64,000 nt of DNA from Rhizobiales bacterium GAS188 (GTDB lineage Bacteria > Pseudomonadota > Alphaproteobacteria > Rhizobiales > Beijerinckiaceae). Every line of letters starts with the position of its first letter. Within the stretch, counting starts at the first letter, position 1. Location of the stretch: assembly GCA_900104855.1 (NCBI GenBank), contig FNSS01000002.1, forward strand, positions 248,001 through 312,000. Direction: 5' to 3'. Below, piece after piece: positions 18,404 to 27,028 of the stretch. Made by a program: the position numbers and the translations under genes. Below the pieces are notes generated by a model. It searched no databases. It had not been told where the DNA came from and saw nothing but the letters and a program-made list of their open reading frames with translations.

Positions 18404-19690
18404 ATGTTCGCGTGGAAGAAAGCAGCCGCAGTACTGCTGACGACGGGACTGGCTTTGGCGGCATCGCCGCACGCCCACGCCGAGGATGTGACGCTCAATG
18501 TCTGGAGCCATGAGGCGGACGAGGACGCCAAGGTCGCGTTCCGCGAGCTCGCGGCGAAGAACCTCGAAGCGGCCCATCCGGGCGTCCATGTCAAGATCAC
18601 CTGGTACGAGAAGAACCCGTTGCTCGCCGCATTGAAGACGGCGCTACCGGCGGGCCAGGGCCCGGACGTCCTCTATGTCGAGCCGGACTGGACCGAATAT
18701 GTCGAGGCCGGCTATCTCGCACCGCTCGACGACCTCATCAATTGGAACAATATCGAGCCTTGGGCTCGCGCCGTGTGGACTCACAACGGCAAAACCTACG
18801 GCGTGCCGCAGGAGGCCTATACCAACGAGATCTATTACAACAAGGACATGCTGAAGAAGCTCGGGATCGAGCTGCCGCCGAACGCCCAGCTCACGCAATC
18901 GCAATTCCTCGATCTCGTCAAGCAGGCGAAGGCCGCCGGCATCACCCCGATCGCCCAGGGCGTCGGCGACCGTCCCTTCCCCGGCGCCTACATCCTCGGC
19001 GAAGCCTTGCTGCGCAAGCTCGGGAAGGACGATTATCGCCAGATGTGGACAGGCAAACTCTCCTTCGAGGATCCCCGCATCGTCGACGTCTTCAAATGGA
19101 CCAAGGAACTTGTCGATGCCGGCGCCTATCCGAAGAACTTCATGACGCTGAAGCTCGGCGAGTCGCATTATTATTTCTATTCGAAGCCCGGCGCCCTGAT
19201 GCTGCCGATGGGAAGCTGGTACACAGGGCGCGCCTTCGTGCCGGAGGACAAGGGAGGCCAGTCCAAGGACTTCCCGCTGGGGGTCATGCAGTTTCCGGCC
19301 ATGGACGGCGGGGCCTGCAACCAATGCAAGACCTCAGCTGTAGGCGCGAGCTTCGCCATCAATGCCGCGAGCAAGCACAAGGACGTGGCGGCACAGCTCA
19401 TCGACGCCATGTCGACGCCCGAGATGGGCAAGCGCTGGATCGAGACCATCTATCTTCAGACCGGCATCAAAGCCGACGTGAAGTCGTTCAGCGGACCCTA
19501 TGCGGCCTATTTCACCGAGCTGATGGAGCGCCAGAAAGGGGCCGATTATTTCATCGGCGGTCCGCGCGACCTGACGCAGGGCCAGTGCAAGGACAGCTTC
19601 GCGCAGGTGATGAACAGCGCCTTCCCCGGCGGGCTGCTGCCGGTCGATCAGGCGATCAAGATGATGAACGCGGCATGCTTCAAGGGCTAG
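18404..19690 (+). CDS. ABC sugar transporter solute-binding protein
   Basis: A 428-aa family 1 periplasmic binding protein. The signal peptide (MFAWKKAAAVLLTTG, then alanine-rich to AHAEDV) is clear. The mature part has VTLNVWSHEADEDAKVAFRE, the ligand-domain signature GPDVLYVEPDWTEYVEAGYL, YGVPQEAYTNEIYYNKDML and C-terminal SFAINAASKHKDVAAQLIDA, all as in maltose- or glycerol-phosphate-type binding proteins. A GGGAGC ribosome site precedes the ATG. Two permeases, an ATPase, an amidohydrolase and an oxidoreductase follow in the same direction, so this is the receptor of a complete importer for a sugar-like compound. Confidence 0.92.
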   Translation: MFAWKKAAAVLLTTGLALAASPHAHAEDVTLNVWSHEADEDAKVAFRELAAKNLEAAHPGVHVKITWYEKNPLLAALKTALPAGQGPDVLYVEPDWTEYVEAGYLAPLDDLINWNNIEPWARAVWTHNGKTYGVPQEAYTNEIYYNKDMLKKLGIELPPNAQLTQSQFLDLVKQAKAAGITPIAQGVGDRPFPGAYILGEALLRKLGKDDYRQMWTGKLSFEDPRIVDVFKWTKELVDAGAYPKNFMTLKLGESHYYFYSKPGALMLPMGSWYTGRAFVPEDKGGQSKDFPLGVMQFPAMDGGACNQCKTSAVGASFAINAASKHKDVAAQLIDAMSTPEMGKRWIETIYLQTGIKADVKSFSGPYAAYFTELMERQKGADYFIGGPRDLTQGQCKDSFAQVMNSAFPGGLLPVDQAIKMMNAACFKG

Positions 19691-19746
19691 GCGAGGCGTT
19701 CTTCCTCTTCCCGCTCGAGAGACCTTTGCAAAATTGGGTGTCCTCG

Positions 19747-19778
19747 CCGGCGAGCCGCCATAGCGGTCGGCTCGCCGG
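19747..19778 (+). promoter_or_regulatory. Strong intergenic hairpin between binding protein and permease
   Basis: CCGGCGAGCCG at 19747-19757 and CGGCTCGCCGG at 19768-19778 form a perfect 11-bp stem with a 10-base loop and no T run. Hairpins at this place in binding-protein operons commonly stabilise the upstream message or dampen read-through, giving more binding protein than permease. Confidence 0.55.
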
Positions 19779-19994
19779 TTGCGCACTCCCGTCAGCGTTG
19801 GCGGCGAGGGAAGGGGATCCATCTCTCTTGAACGTGATCCTGGATTCCCTTGCCGCGCTTTCGCGGAGTTTATCCTTGGGCGCGACGGAGGCGCATCCTG
19901 AGGGCTTCAGCTCGCCAGGAATGATATGGAGGCCATTCCGCAAAGGTCTGAGCTGCGGGAGAAGGGGAGCGCGCGGAGCCATCAAGGCTCGCAC

Positions 19995-20945
19995 ATGATG
20001 ATCGCGAAGCAGTTCCGGCGGCTTTTCAGGCGGGCAGGACCAGGTTCGGCGGTCGATGCGCGTCGCGCCTCGCCTGCAACGCTCGCCCTTTTCCTTGGCC
20101 CAGCGCTTCTGCTCTACTTGGCCTTCACGATCTACCCGGTGCTGCGGACTTTCTGGAACAGCGTCCACACGATCAAGCCGCACAATGTCCAGGAATTCGT
20201 CGGCCTCGCCAATTTCCACGACCTTCTCGCCAATGATTGGGTGTTCTGGAAGGCGGTTGGCAACACGGCGATCTTCGCTATTGTCGCGACCATCGCCGAC
20301 GTGCTCGGCGGGCTGCTGCTGGCGCTGTGCCTGTTCTCCGGCGCTCCCCTGGCGAAGCTGCTGCGCGTCGTGTGGTTCACGCCGGTCCTGATGTCATATG
20401 TGGTGGTCGGCGTCATCTGGGTGTGGATCTACGACTATGATTGGGGGCTCGCCAACCTCATCCTGCGCACGCTCGGCCTCGGCGCCTATGAGCAATCCTG
20501 GCTCGGCGATCCGGGCACGGCCTTATGGTCAGTGATGGTAACACATATCTGGAAATGGCTCGGCTTCAACATGATCATCTTCCTCGCCGCGCTCCACGCG
20601 CTGCCGAAAGATGTGCTGGGCGCCGCCGAATTGGACAATTGCGGCTGGGTCGCGAAGCTCGTCCACATCATCATCCCGATGCTTCGACCGACGATCGTCA
20701 ACCTGCTGGTGCTGTCCTTCGTTGGCAAGATGATGATCTTCGATCTCGTCTGGATCATGACCGGCGGGGGCCCGCTCTGGTCGACCGAGACGGTCTCGAC
20801 CTATGTATACAAGCGCGCCTTCGACTGGAACACTTTCGATCTCGGCTACCCGTCGGCCATCGCGGTGCTCTGGTTCCTCATCATCCTCATCTTCGTCTTC
20901 GCCATGACCCAGCTCTTGCGTCAGCGCGACCGGCTCGAGTTCTGA
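19995..20945 (+). CDS. ABC sugar transporter permease (MalF/UgpA type)
   Basis: An inner-membrane permease of about 316 aa with six hydrophobic segments, starting with LALFLGPALLLYLAFTIYPV. The cytoplasmic EAA-like loop is present (DVLGAAELDNCGWVAKLVHI followed by IIPMLRPT), which docks with the ATPase. The ATG at 19995 (MMIAKQFRR) is preferred because a basic cytoplasmic N-terminus follows and AAGG lies upstream; an in-frame start at 19926 would add 23 residues. The next permease begins four bases after its stop. It forms the translocation channel with the 20950 product. Confidence 0.88.
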   Translation: MMIAKQFRRLFRRAGPGSAVDARRASPATLALFLGPALLLYLAFTIYPVLRTFWNSVHTIKPHNVQEFVGLANFHDLLANDWVFWKAVGNTAIFAIVATIADVLGGLLLALCLFSGAPLAKLLRVVWFTPVLMSYVVVGVIWVWIYDYDWGLANLILRTLGLGAYEQSWLGDPGTALWSVMVTHIWKWLGFNMIIFLAALHALPKDVLGAAELDNCGWVAKLVHIIIPMLRPTIVNLLVLSFVGKMMIFDLVWIMTGGGPLWSTETVSTYVYKRAFDWNTFDLGYPSAIAVLWFLIILIFVFAMTQLLRQRDRLEF

Positions 20946-20949
20946 GGCC

Positions 20950-21792
20950 ATGAGCACGACGGCGCGCCTGTGGCTCGCCCATTTGCGGCGTTCGCCGCTC
21001 ATCATCTTCGTGCTCCTGTACACCGTCGTCTCGGGCGGGCCGTTCCTATGGGTCGCGGTGATGTCGCTGCGCACCACGCCGGAGATCTTCGCCAGCCCCT
21101 ACGCGCTGCCAGGCCGCCCGCATTTCGAGAAGTTCGTCGACGCCTGGACGAAATCGAATTACGGCACCTATTTCTGGAACAGCACCATCGTGGTCGTCAC
21201 CGCGGTCGCGCTGCTCACGATCATCGGGGCGATGGTCGCCCATTGCCTCGCCCGCTATCGCTTCCGCGGCAACCGGCTGGTGCGCTTCGTCATCCTGTCG
21301 GGCATGATCCTGCCGCCCCAGCTCCTCATCCTCTCGCTCTTCCAGATCCTGCTCGAATACCGGCTCTACAACACGCTGACCGGGCTCATCGTCGTCTATG
21401 TCGCCGGCCATCTGGCGATGACCGTCTATATCCTCGAGGGCTTCTTCGCACAGATTCCTCAAGACCTGTTCGACGCGGCGCGCATGGACGGCTACTCCGA
21501 TCTCGAGATCTTCTGGAGGATCACCCTGCCGATCGGCATGCCGGCGCTGTTCACCACCGTAACGCTCAACTTCATCATCCTGTGGAACGAGTTCCTCTAT
21601 GCGGTGGTGCTGCTCACCGAGGATGAAAAGCGCACCTTGCCGCTGGGCATCATGCATTTCATGGGCAGCCACCAGCTCGATATCGGCATGGTCGCGACCG
21701 GTCTGATGATCGCCATCGGCCCGATCATCCTCATCTACGCCTTCTTCTCGGAGACCATGATCAAGGGCATGACCGCGGGGGCGGTCCGCTGA
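20950..21792 (+). CDS. ABC sugar transporter permease (MalG/UgpE type)
   Basis: A 280-aa inner-membrane protein with six predicted membrane segments, among them LIIFVLLYTVVSGGPFLWVA and FVILSGMILPPQLLILSLF. The EAA loop is well kept: DLFDAARMDGYSDLEIFWRI followed by TLPIGMPAL. It has the size of the second permease in carbohydrate importers of this class. Its stop overlaps the ATG of the ATPase gene, so the two are translationally coupled. Confidence 0.9.
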   Translation: MSTTARLWLAHLRRSPLIIFVLLYTVVSGGPFLWVAVMSLRTTPEIFASPYALPGRPHFEKFVDAWTKSNYGTYFWNSTIVVVTAVALLTIIGAMVAHCLARYRFRGNRLVRFVILSGMILPPQLLILSLFQILLEYRLYNTLTGLIVVYVAGHLAMTVYILEGFFAQIPQDLFDAARMDGYSDLEIFWRITLPIGMPALFTTVTLNFIILWNEFLYAVVLLTEDEKRTLPLGIMHFMGSHQLDIGMVATGLMIAIGPIILIYAFFSETMIKGMTAGAVR

Positions 21793-22916
21793 TGGGGGAA
21801 GTAGCGATCAGCGGCCTCAGCAAGCGCTATGAGGGGACGACCGACCTTGCCGTGAAGGAGGTCACGCTCACCGTCGCCGATGGCGAGTTCATGGTCCTCC
21901 TCGGCCCGTCGGGATGCGGCAAATCCTCCGTGCTGCGCATGATCGCCGGCCTCGAGCCGATCACCTCGGGCACGGTCGCCATCGATGGCAAGGTCATGAA
22001 CCAGGTTCCGGCCAAGGAGCGCGACATCGCCATGGTGTTCCAGTCCTACGCGCTGTATCCGCATATGAACGTGTTCGACAATCTCGCCTTCGGCCTGCGC
22101 CGCCGCGGGGTGCCGCGCCAGGAGATCGAGCGGCGCGTGCAGGGCGTCGCGGCGAAGCTCGGGCTCGCGCCCTATCTCAGGCGCAAGCCGCATGCGCTCT
22201 CCGGCGGCCAAAGGCAGCGCGTGGCGCTCGGCCGCGCCATCGTGCGCGAGCCGAAGGTGTTCCTCTTCGACGAACCCTTGTCGAACCTTGACGCGGCCTT
22301 GCGTGTCACAACGCGCAACGAGCTGATCCGCCAGCAGCGCGAGATCGGCGTCACCGCGATCTACGTCACGCACGACCAGATCGAGGCGATGACGATGGGC
22401 CACCGCATCTGCATCATGGACAAGGGCGAGGTGGTGCAGATTGGCCGCCCGCTCGAAGTCTACCGCCGTCCAGCCAACACCTTCGTTGCGAGGTTTCTCG
22501 GCAATCCCCCCATGAACCTCCTGCCGGTGGCGATCGATACCGGCGGGGAGGGAGCTCGGCTGCGCTTCGGCGGCACCTCCTTGCCGGCCAGAGCCTGGCC
22601 GGTCGAACGGCTCAGCGCGCTCAGCGGCAAGGCCCTGCTCGGCTTTCGCCCCGAGGACCTCTATGAGGCCTCGCCGCGCCCGGGCGACGACCGCCTGGTG
22701 CCGATCGCCCAGGCGAGCGTGGCCGCGGTCGAGCCGCTCGGCGCCGAGACGCTGCTCGTCTTGACGCTCGAGGGCATGGCGGACGAAATCATTGCGCGCG
22801 GCGGGCGCGAGACCAGGCTGCGCCCGGGAGACGCCGCGACCCTGTTGCTCGATACGACGGCGATGCATCTCTTCGACACGACGACGACGCGGGCGATTGT
22901 CCGCCTCCATCCTTGA
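21792..22916 (+). CDS. ABC transporter ATP-binding protein (MalK/UgpC type)
   Basis: A 374-aa ATPase with Walker A GPSGCGKSS near residue 38-46, the Q-loop MVFQSYALYPHMNV, the signature LSGGQRQRVALGRA, Walker B VFLFDEPLSNLD and the switch histidine in YVTHDQ. The C-terminal third (from about residue 240) is the TOBE regulatory domain with GFRPEDLY. It powers the importer encoded upstream. Cytoplasmic, attached to the two permeases. The following gene starts a few bases past its stop. Confidence 0.95.
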   Translation: MGEVAISGLSKRYEGTTDLAVKEVTLTVADGEFMVLLGPSGCGKSSVLRMIAGLEPITSGTVAIDGKVMNQVPAKERDIAMVFQSYALYPHMNVFDNLAFGLRRRGVPRQEIERRVQGVAAKLGLAPYLRRKPHALSGGQRQRVALGRAIVREPKVFLFDEPLSNLDAALRVTTRNELIRQQREIGVTAIYVTHDQIEAMTMGHRICIMDKGEVVQIGRPLEVYRRPANTFVARFLGNPPMNLLPVAIDTGGEGARLRFGGTSLPARAWPVERLSALSGKALLGFRPEDLYEASPRPGDDRLVPIAQASVAAVEPLGAETLLVLTLEGMADEIIARGGRETRLRPGDAATLLLDTTAMHLFDTTTTRAIVRLHP

Positions 22917-22927
22917 GCGGAGCCGCC

Positions 22928-23755
22928 ATGGGCGAGAACCGTATCATCGACACGCATGCGCATATCATCGATCCTGCGCGTTATCCCTTTCCCGAGGGGC
23001 CGGGCTACAAGCCTTTGCCGCACGAGATCGGTACGAGCGCGGCCTATTGCGGCGTGCTCGACGCCCATGGGGTCGCCCATGCTTTGCTGGTGCAGCCGAG
23101 CGGCTATGGCTACGACAACGGCGCCGCACTCGATGCGATGGCCCGCCATCCGGGTCGCTTCAAGACGATCGCCGTGGTCGACCCGGAAGCGCCCGATGGC
23201 GAGCTGGCGAGGCTTGGTGGGCTTGGCATCGTGGGTGTCCGCTTCAATCTGCAAAGCCATCGCCGTGACGCGCTCGACGGACCCGGAGCAGCACGGTTCC
23301 TGGCGCGCCTCGAGGAGCTCGGCTGGTTCGCGCAAGTCTTCGCCGACGATGCGCAATGGCAGAGCGCAGCGCCTCTGCTGCGTAGCAGCGGTGTGAAGGT
23401 GCTCGTCGACCATTTCGGCGTGCGCGATCCCGCGGCAGGCCTCTCGCAGCCGGGTTTTGCGGCGGTGCTGGCGCTTGGGCGCGAGGGCAACTCAGCAGTC
23501 AAGCTCTCGGCGCCGTTCCGCATCTCGCGACGCCCTCACGACTTCGCCGACCTCGATCCCTTCGCCGATGCGTTGATCGCAGCTTTCGGGATCGAGAACT
23601 GCATCTGGGGTTCCGATTGGCCCTTCATCGACTGCCCGCAAGGCTTCAGCTACGCCAAGGCCTTGCGCGCGGTCGAGCGCTGGCTCCCTGATCCGCAGAA
23701 GCGCGCGACCGTCTTGGGGTCGAACCCGGCTCGCCTCTTCGGCTTTGGAGCCTAG
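22928..23755 (+). CDS. Amidohydrolase family 2 (PDC lactonase-like) metal-dependent hydrolase
   Basis: A TIM-barrel hydrolase of 275 aa. The metal motif IIDTHAHIID is at the N-terminus, a second histidine region is VLVDHFGVRDP, and the C-terminal catalytic aspartate is in CIWGSDWPFIDCP. These match amidohydrolase-related enzymes such as 2-pyrone-4,6-dicarboxylate lactonase or sugar lactonases. The ATG at 22928 is preferred because GGAG lies six bases before it; a start at 22913 overlapping the ATPase is also in frame. Placed in a sugar importer operon next to a Gfo/Idh dehydrogenase, it may open a lactone formed from the imported sugar. Confidence 0.85.
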   Translation: MGENRIIDTHAHIIDPARYPFPEGPGYKPLPHEIGTSAAYCGVLDAHGVAHALLVQPSGYGYDNGAALDAMARHPGRFKTIAVVDPEAPDGELARLGGLGIVGVRFNLQSHRRDALDGPGAARFLARLEELGWFAQVFADDAQWQSAAPLLRSSGVKVLVDHFGVRDPAAGLSQPGFAAVLALGREGNSAVKLSAPFRISRRPHDFADLDPFADALIAAFGIENCIWGSDWPFIDCPQGFSYAKALRAVERWLPDPQKRATVLGSNPARLFGFGA

Positions 23756-23759
23756 CCCC

Positions 23760-24776
23760 ATGGTGCAGGCAAGACGCATCCCTCCGATCAAGGTGGCGCT
23801 GGCGGGCGCCGGAATGATCAGCTGGTACCATCTTACTGCCTGGCGAAAACTCGGGGAACGCGTCGCGCTCGTCGCCGTCTGCGATCCCGATGTCGGCCAT
23901 GCGCGCCGCCGCGCCGAGGAATTCGGTATCGCCAGGGTCCATGCGGACCGCGACGCGATGCTCGAAAGCGAGAGGATCGATGCTCTTGACGTCGCTTCGC
24001 CGCGCGAAACCCATGCTTCGTGGGTCGAAGCGGCGGCTGAGCGCGGCATCGACGTCCTGTGCCAGAAGCCGCTGACCCCGACCTTGGCAGAAGCACAGGA
24101 GCTCATGCGCCGCGTCGACGCCAAGACCCGTCTCATGGTGCACGAGAACTGGCGCTTCCGGCCCTGGTATCGCGAGCTGAGGGGCTGGATCGCTGCGGGC
24201 GCGCTCGGCGACATCATCCTCGCGCGCATGGCGATGGTCAGTTCGGGCTTCCTGCCCGACCCCACCGGTCGCCGCCCATCCTTCGTGCGCCAGCCCTTTA
24301 TGCAGCACGAGAGGCGCCTGATGATCTCGGAGGTGCTGATCCACCATCTCGACGTGATGCGCTTCCTGTTCGGCGAATTGCGTGTCATCGCCGCCCGCGC
24401 TGCCCGGACGCTGCCGGAGGTCTTAGGTGAGACGGTGGCGTCGATCTTTCTCGAGACGGCGTCGGGCGCGCCGGTTGAGGTTGCCGGCACCATGGCGGCC
24501 GCCGGCTATCCGCCGCGCGTACCAGATCGGATCGAGGTCGTGGGCGCCAAGGCCAGCGCGATCTTCGAGGGCAATGTGTTGCGCCTCTTGGGGCCGAGCC
24601 CCCGGGAAATCACCTATGACAGTGATCAGGGCTATCAGGCGAGCTTTGACGGCGCGATCGCCCATTTCGTCGAATGCCTCGAGAGCGGGTCGCCATTCGA
24701 GACGGCGCCGACAGATAATCTCGAAACTTTGCGCCTCGTCGAGCACGCTTACTGGGCGGCGGGGCTCGAGCGCTGA
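23760..24776 (+). CDS. Gfo/Idh/MocA family oxidoreductase
   Basis: A 338-aa NAD(P)-dependent dehydrogenase. The N-terminal Rossmann motif is VALAGAGMISWYH, the family signature with the conserved lysine is DVLCQKPLTPTLAEAQEL, and the catalytic-domain histidines lie in LMISEVLIHHLDVMRF. Members oxidise sugars, inositols or their derivatives. The ATG at 23760 follows GGAG at the end of the amidohydrolase gene, with only four bases between the upstream stop and this start. It is the last gene of the importer operon and likely carries out the first oxidation of the imported compound. Confidence 0.88.
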   Translation: MVQARRIPPIKVALAGAGMISWYHLTAWRKLGERVALVAVCDPDVGHARRRAEEFGIARVHADRDAMLESERIDALDVASPRETHASWVEAAAERGIDVLCQKPLTPTLAEAQELMRRVDAKTRLMVHENWRFRPWYRELRGWIAAGALGDIILARMAMVSSGFLPDPTGRRPSFVRQPFMQHERRLMISEVLIHHLDVMRFLFGELRVIAARAARTLPEVLGETVASIFLETASGAPVEVAGTMAAAGYPPRVPDRIEVVGAKASAIFEGNVLRLLGPSPREITYDSDQGYQASFDGAIAHFVECLESGSPFETAPTDNLETLRLVEHAYWAAGLER

Positions 24777-24832
24777 CAAGGGTTCGTCATAGCCGGGCTT
24801 GTGCAGGCCATGCCACGACGATATCGCCGGCT

Positions 24833-25984
24833 CTAGTCAGCCTCGATATATCGCCGCGGGATGCTCGGCCTGACCGCCATGGCGAGATCGGCCATCCGCG
24901 CGTGTTTTTGATGGGCCACCACCTCGTCGGAAGTGATGCAGTCCCCTCCCTGCTCGCCGACGATCACCACCTCGTCGCCGAGCTCGGCTTGCGGCAGCTC
25001 CGAAAGATCTATTCGCGTATGCTCGAGCGATGGGCTGCCGATCAGCCTCGCACGTCGGCCGCGGATCAGCACCTCGCCGCAATGAAGCTGCGCCATGCCA
25101 TCGGCCGAGCCGATCGGCATGACGCCGATGCGCATTCCGGCACGCACCGGGAACGGTGCCTGCGCCAGGAAATCGCGCCGGTCGAGCGCACGCACATGGA
25201 TGAGGCGGCTTGTGAGCTTCCTGAAAGCCCGCCGCTTCGTCGGCCACGGCACGTCTCCCTCGGCACGGAAGGGCCCGAAGAACATCTGCCCCGGATCGAC
25301 CGCGTTGAGCGCCACGCGCCTCGACAGGGAAAGGACCTTGCTGGAGGCGATCATGCGGATCGGGATCGATATCCCCCGCTCCGCCAGGCGCCCGCACATC
25401 GCCTCGAACCGGCCGAATTGCCAGTCGAGATAGTCGAGGGACGGTGGCGACGGCACGTTAGGATGGGCGTTGACGATATGAACCTCGAGCTTGGGCAGAC
25501 GCGCGATGGCCGCGATTGCCTCGGCCGCCTCTTCCGCCGGAAAGCCCAGCCGTTCCTGTCCGATATCGACCTTAACGGCGACCCTCAGAGCGCGCGTGGC
25601 GTACCGGGAATAGATCTCGGCGGATTCGAGGTCAATCAAGGTCGGCACGAAACCGAAAACCTCGGCGTCGCTCACGGCTTGCGGCGTAGCGAGCGCGCCG
25701 GGATAGACGAGGATAGGCGCCTCGATCCCGCTCCGCCGCAGCTCGATGGCGTTCGCGGGATCCACCATCGAGAGAGCGTCGCCACCTGCCGCCAGGATCG
25801 TGCGCGCCACTTGCACAAGGCCGAAGCCGTAGGCGTTGCATTTCAGCGCCGCGAAGATGGTGACCCCCTCCCCCACATGGCCTCGGATACGCCGCGTCAA
25901 TTGCGCGATCGCGCCGAGATCGATATCGAAACGGTTGGGGCGGGCGTGAATTTCGAAATTACTCGGCACGGGGAGAGCTGTCAT
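24833..25984 (-). CDS. Alanine racemase-fold PLP protein with an atypical active site
   Basis: A 384-aa protein of alanine racemase length. The PLP lysine is visible as Lys48 in FAALKCNAYGFGL, and the C-terminal beta-domain has VMPIGSADGMAQL, which aligns with the usual IPIGYADGY. However, the catalytic tyrosine that normally sits in a SYGxxY motif about 20 residues before that point is absent: the region reads RDFLAQAPFPVRAGMRI. The conserved YAD tyrosine is also serine. It could be a racemase for another amino acid or a PLP protein with a different reaction. It converges on the importer operon and is monocistronic. Confidence 0.8.
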   Translation of the reverse strand: MTALPVPSNFEIHARPNRFDIDLGAIAQLTRRIRGHVGEGVTIFAALKCNAYGFGLVQVARTILAAGGDALSMVDPANAIELRRSGIEAPILVYPGALATPQAVSDAEVFGFVPTLIDLESAEIYSRYATRALRVAVKVDIGQERLGFPAEEAAEAIAAIARLPKLEVHIVNAHPNVPSPPSLDYLDWQFGRFEAMCGRLAERGISIPIRMIASSKVLSLSRRVALNAVDPGQMFFGPFRAEGDVPWPTKRRAFRKLTSRLIHVRALDRRDFLAQAPFPVRAGMRIGVMPIGSADGMAQLHCGEVLIRGRRARLIGSPSLEHTRIDLSELPQAELGDEVVIVGEQGGDCITSDEVVAHQKHARMADLAMAVRPSIPRRYIEAD

Positions 25985-26042
25985 CGTGTCATTGTGAGGC
26001 GAACAGACCGGGCAGGCAACACGCGGCGCAACTTTCCACACG

Positions 26043-26198
26043 CTGTTCTACGTGGCGTTCCGGGGCATCCTCGGTGCGGGGCGCACGGTAGCGAATGGGA
26101 TTGATCGCCGCGCCAAAGATATCGTGCCTGACCTCGGCGATTATTTGAATGCCGGGGTCGCCAAGATCATCAAGTCCGATAAGACCGACGCCTCATGA
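26043..26198 (+). pseudogene. Phage-like gene remnant upstream of a terminase relic
   Basis: A frame reading VAFRGILGAGRTVANG, then DIVPDLGDYLNAGVAKIIKS and ending KTDAS, whose TGA overlaps the ATG of the terminase relic. Start is missing. The tight overlap is typical of phage structural operons. Function not recognised. Confidence 0.4.
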
Positions 26199-26365
26199 AC
26201 ATCATCGAGGCCCTGGACGACCAGCATCTCATCGGCAGCGCGATCAGCACGCCCGAAACGTGGTCGGCGTAGCGCTCGACGCTCAGAGCGCTGTTCGGCC
26301 TGGGCCTGTCGGCCGACGAGGCGACGCGTGCGCAGCGGGCAACCCGCCTGCCTCGGGCAGCGTAG
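26195..26365 (+). pseudogene. Phage terminase large subunit, N-terminal remnant
   Basis: It begins MNIIEALDDQHLIGSAISTP and continues ETWSA, then a TAG at 26270, then RSTLRALFGLGLSADEATRA in the same frame. This is the start of many phage terminase large subunits (LDDPxLxG ... TWxAWRxFLxALFGL), where the TAG replaces the tryptophan codon TGG. Only about 55 codons remain; the ATPase and nuclease parts are gone. It marks a former prophage or gene-transfer-agent-like segment. Confidence 0.55.
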
Positions 26366-26457
26366 CTGGGCGAGGGTCGCCAATGGGTCGGAGAGCGGGC
26401 ATTAGCCGGTCATGTGATTCAGTTTTTTCCTAGAGGCCGCAATCGCCTCGACCAGCG

Positions 26458-26649
26458 TTGCGTCATCGCCCGGCGTCCGTCGCGCTGCACAAGGATCTGG
26501 CGCCGCTCATCGGGCGGCCAATCAAGGTCGACATCATCCGGGAGCATTGGCACCAAGTCCGCCTGGTCGCCTCCTTAAGGGCCGGCACCGTTGCCCCGTC
26601 CGTCATGCTGAAGAAGCTGGCGAGTGACCGCCTGTTGCTGCGTGAGTAA
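26458..26649 (+). pseudogene. Tn3-family transposase remnant
   Basis: A 63-aa piece with LHKDLAPLIGRPIKVDIIRE, HWHQVRLVASLRAGTVAPS and VMLKKLA. This is the internal transposase stretch that in Tn3-type TnpA reads LIGGRIN...IxxHWDxxLRLxxSIxxGTVxxSxMLxKL. It ends at a stop after DRLLLRE where the intact protein would continue with YPRQNxLA. It shows that a Tn3-family element was present in this genome. Confidence 0.65.
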
Positions 26650-26795
26650 ACACGGAGGGCAAGTGTCGGGGAGATTCGTTGCTCGGCTCTTAATCGGCAG
26701 CCGAGATTTAATAGCATTTCGGCGAGGCGCGCCCTTTAGCTTAATTCGCGAGGCGTTTGTGCTGCGCCCTAGGTCGCTCTCAATCGATCAGGTCT

Positions 26796-26969
26796 GCCTT
26801 CCTGACAACCGAGCCCAACGACGAGGTCGCGCCGATCCGCTCAAAGGCGATGCCGGTGATCCTGACGACGCAGGCCGACGAGGCGCTCGAGCTGCAGCGC
26901 CCTTTGCCTGAGGCGAGCGCGAGCGGAATTCGGCATTTGCCGCTGTTGCGAAACAGGCCTACAACTTGA
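26796..26969 (+). pseudogene. SRAP (YedK/HMCES-like) protein, C-terminal remnant
   Basis: The frame reads FLTTEPNDEVAPIRSKAMPV followed by ILTTQADEALELQRPLPE. This is the C-terminal part of SOS-response-associated peptidase family proteins (TTEPNxxVxPIHxKAMPVIL ... ALxLQRPLP), with about ten residues deleted between ILTT and ADEAL. The catalytic N-terminal cysteine region is missing. A relic only. Confidence 0.6.
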
Positions 26970-27028
26970 GCGCGGTCCGAGAGAAATCGTGCATAGCTTA
27001 TTCCTCGAGTCGACGAAGGCGCTCCAAC

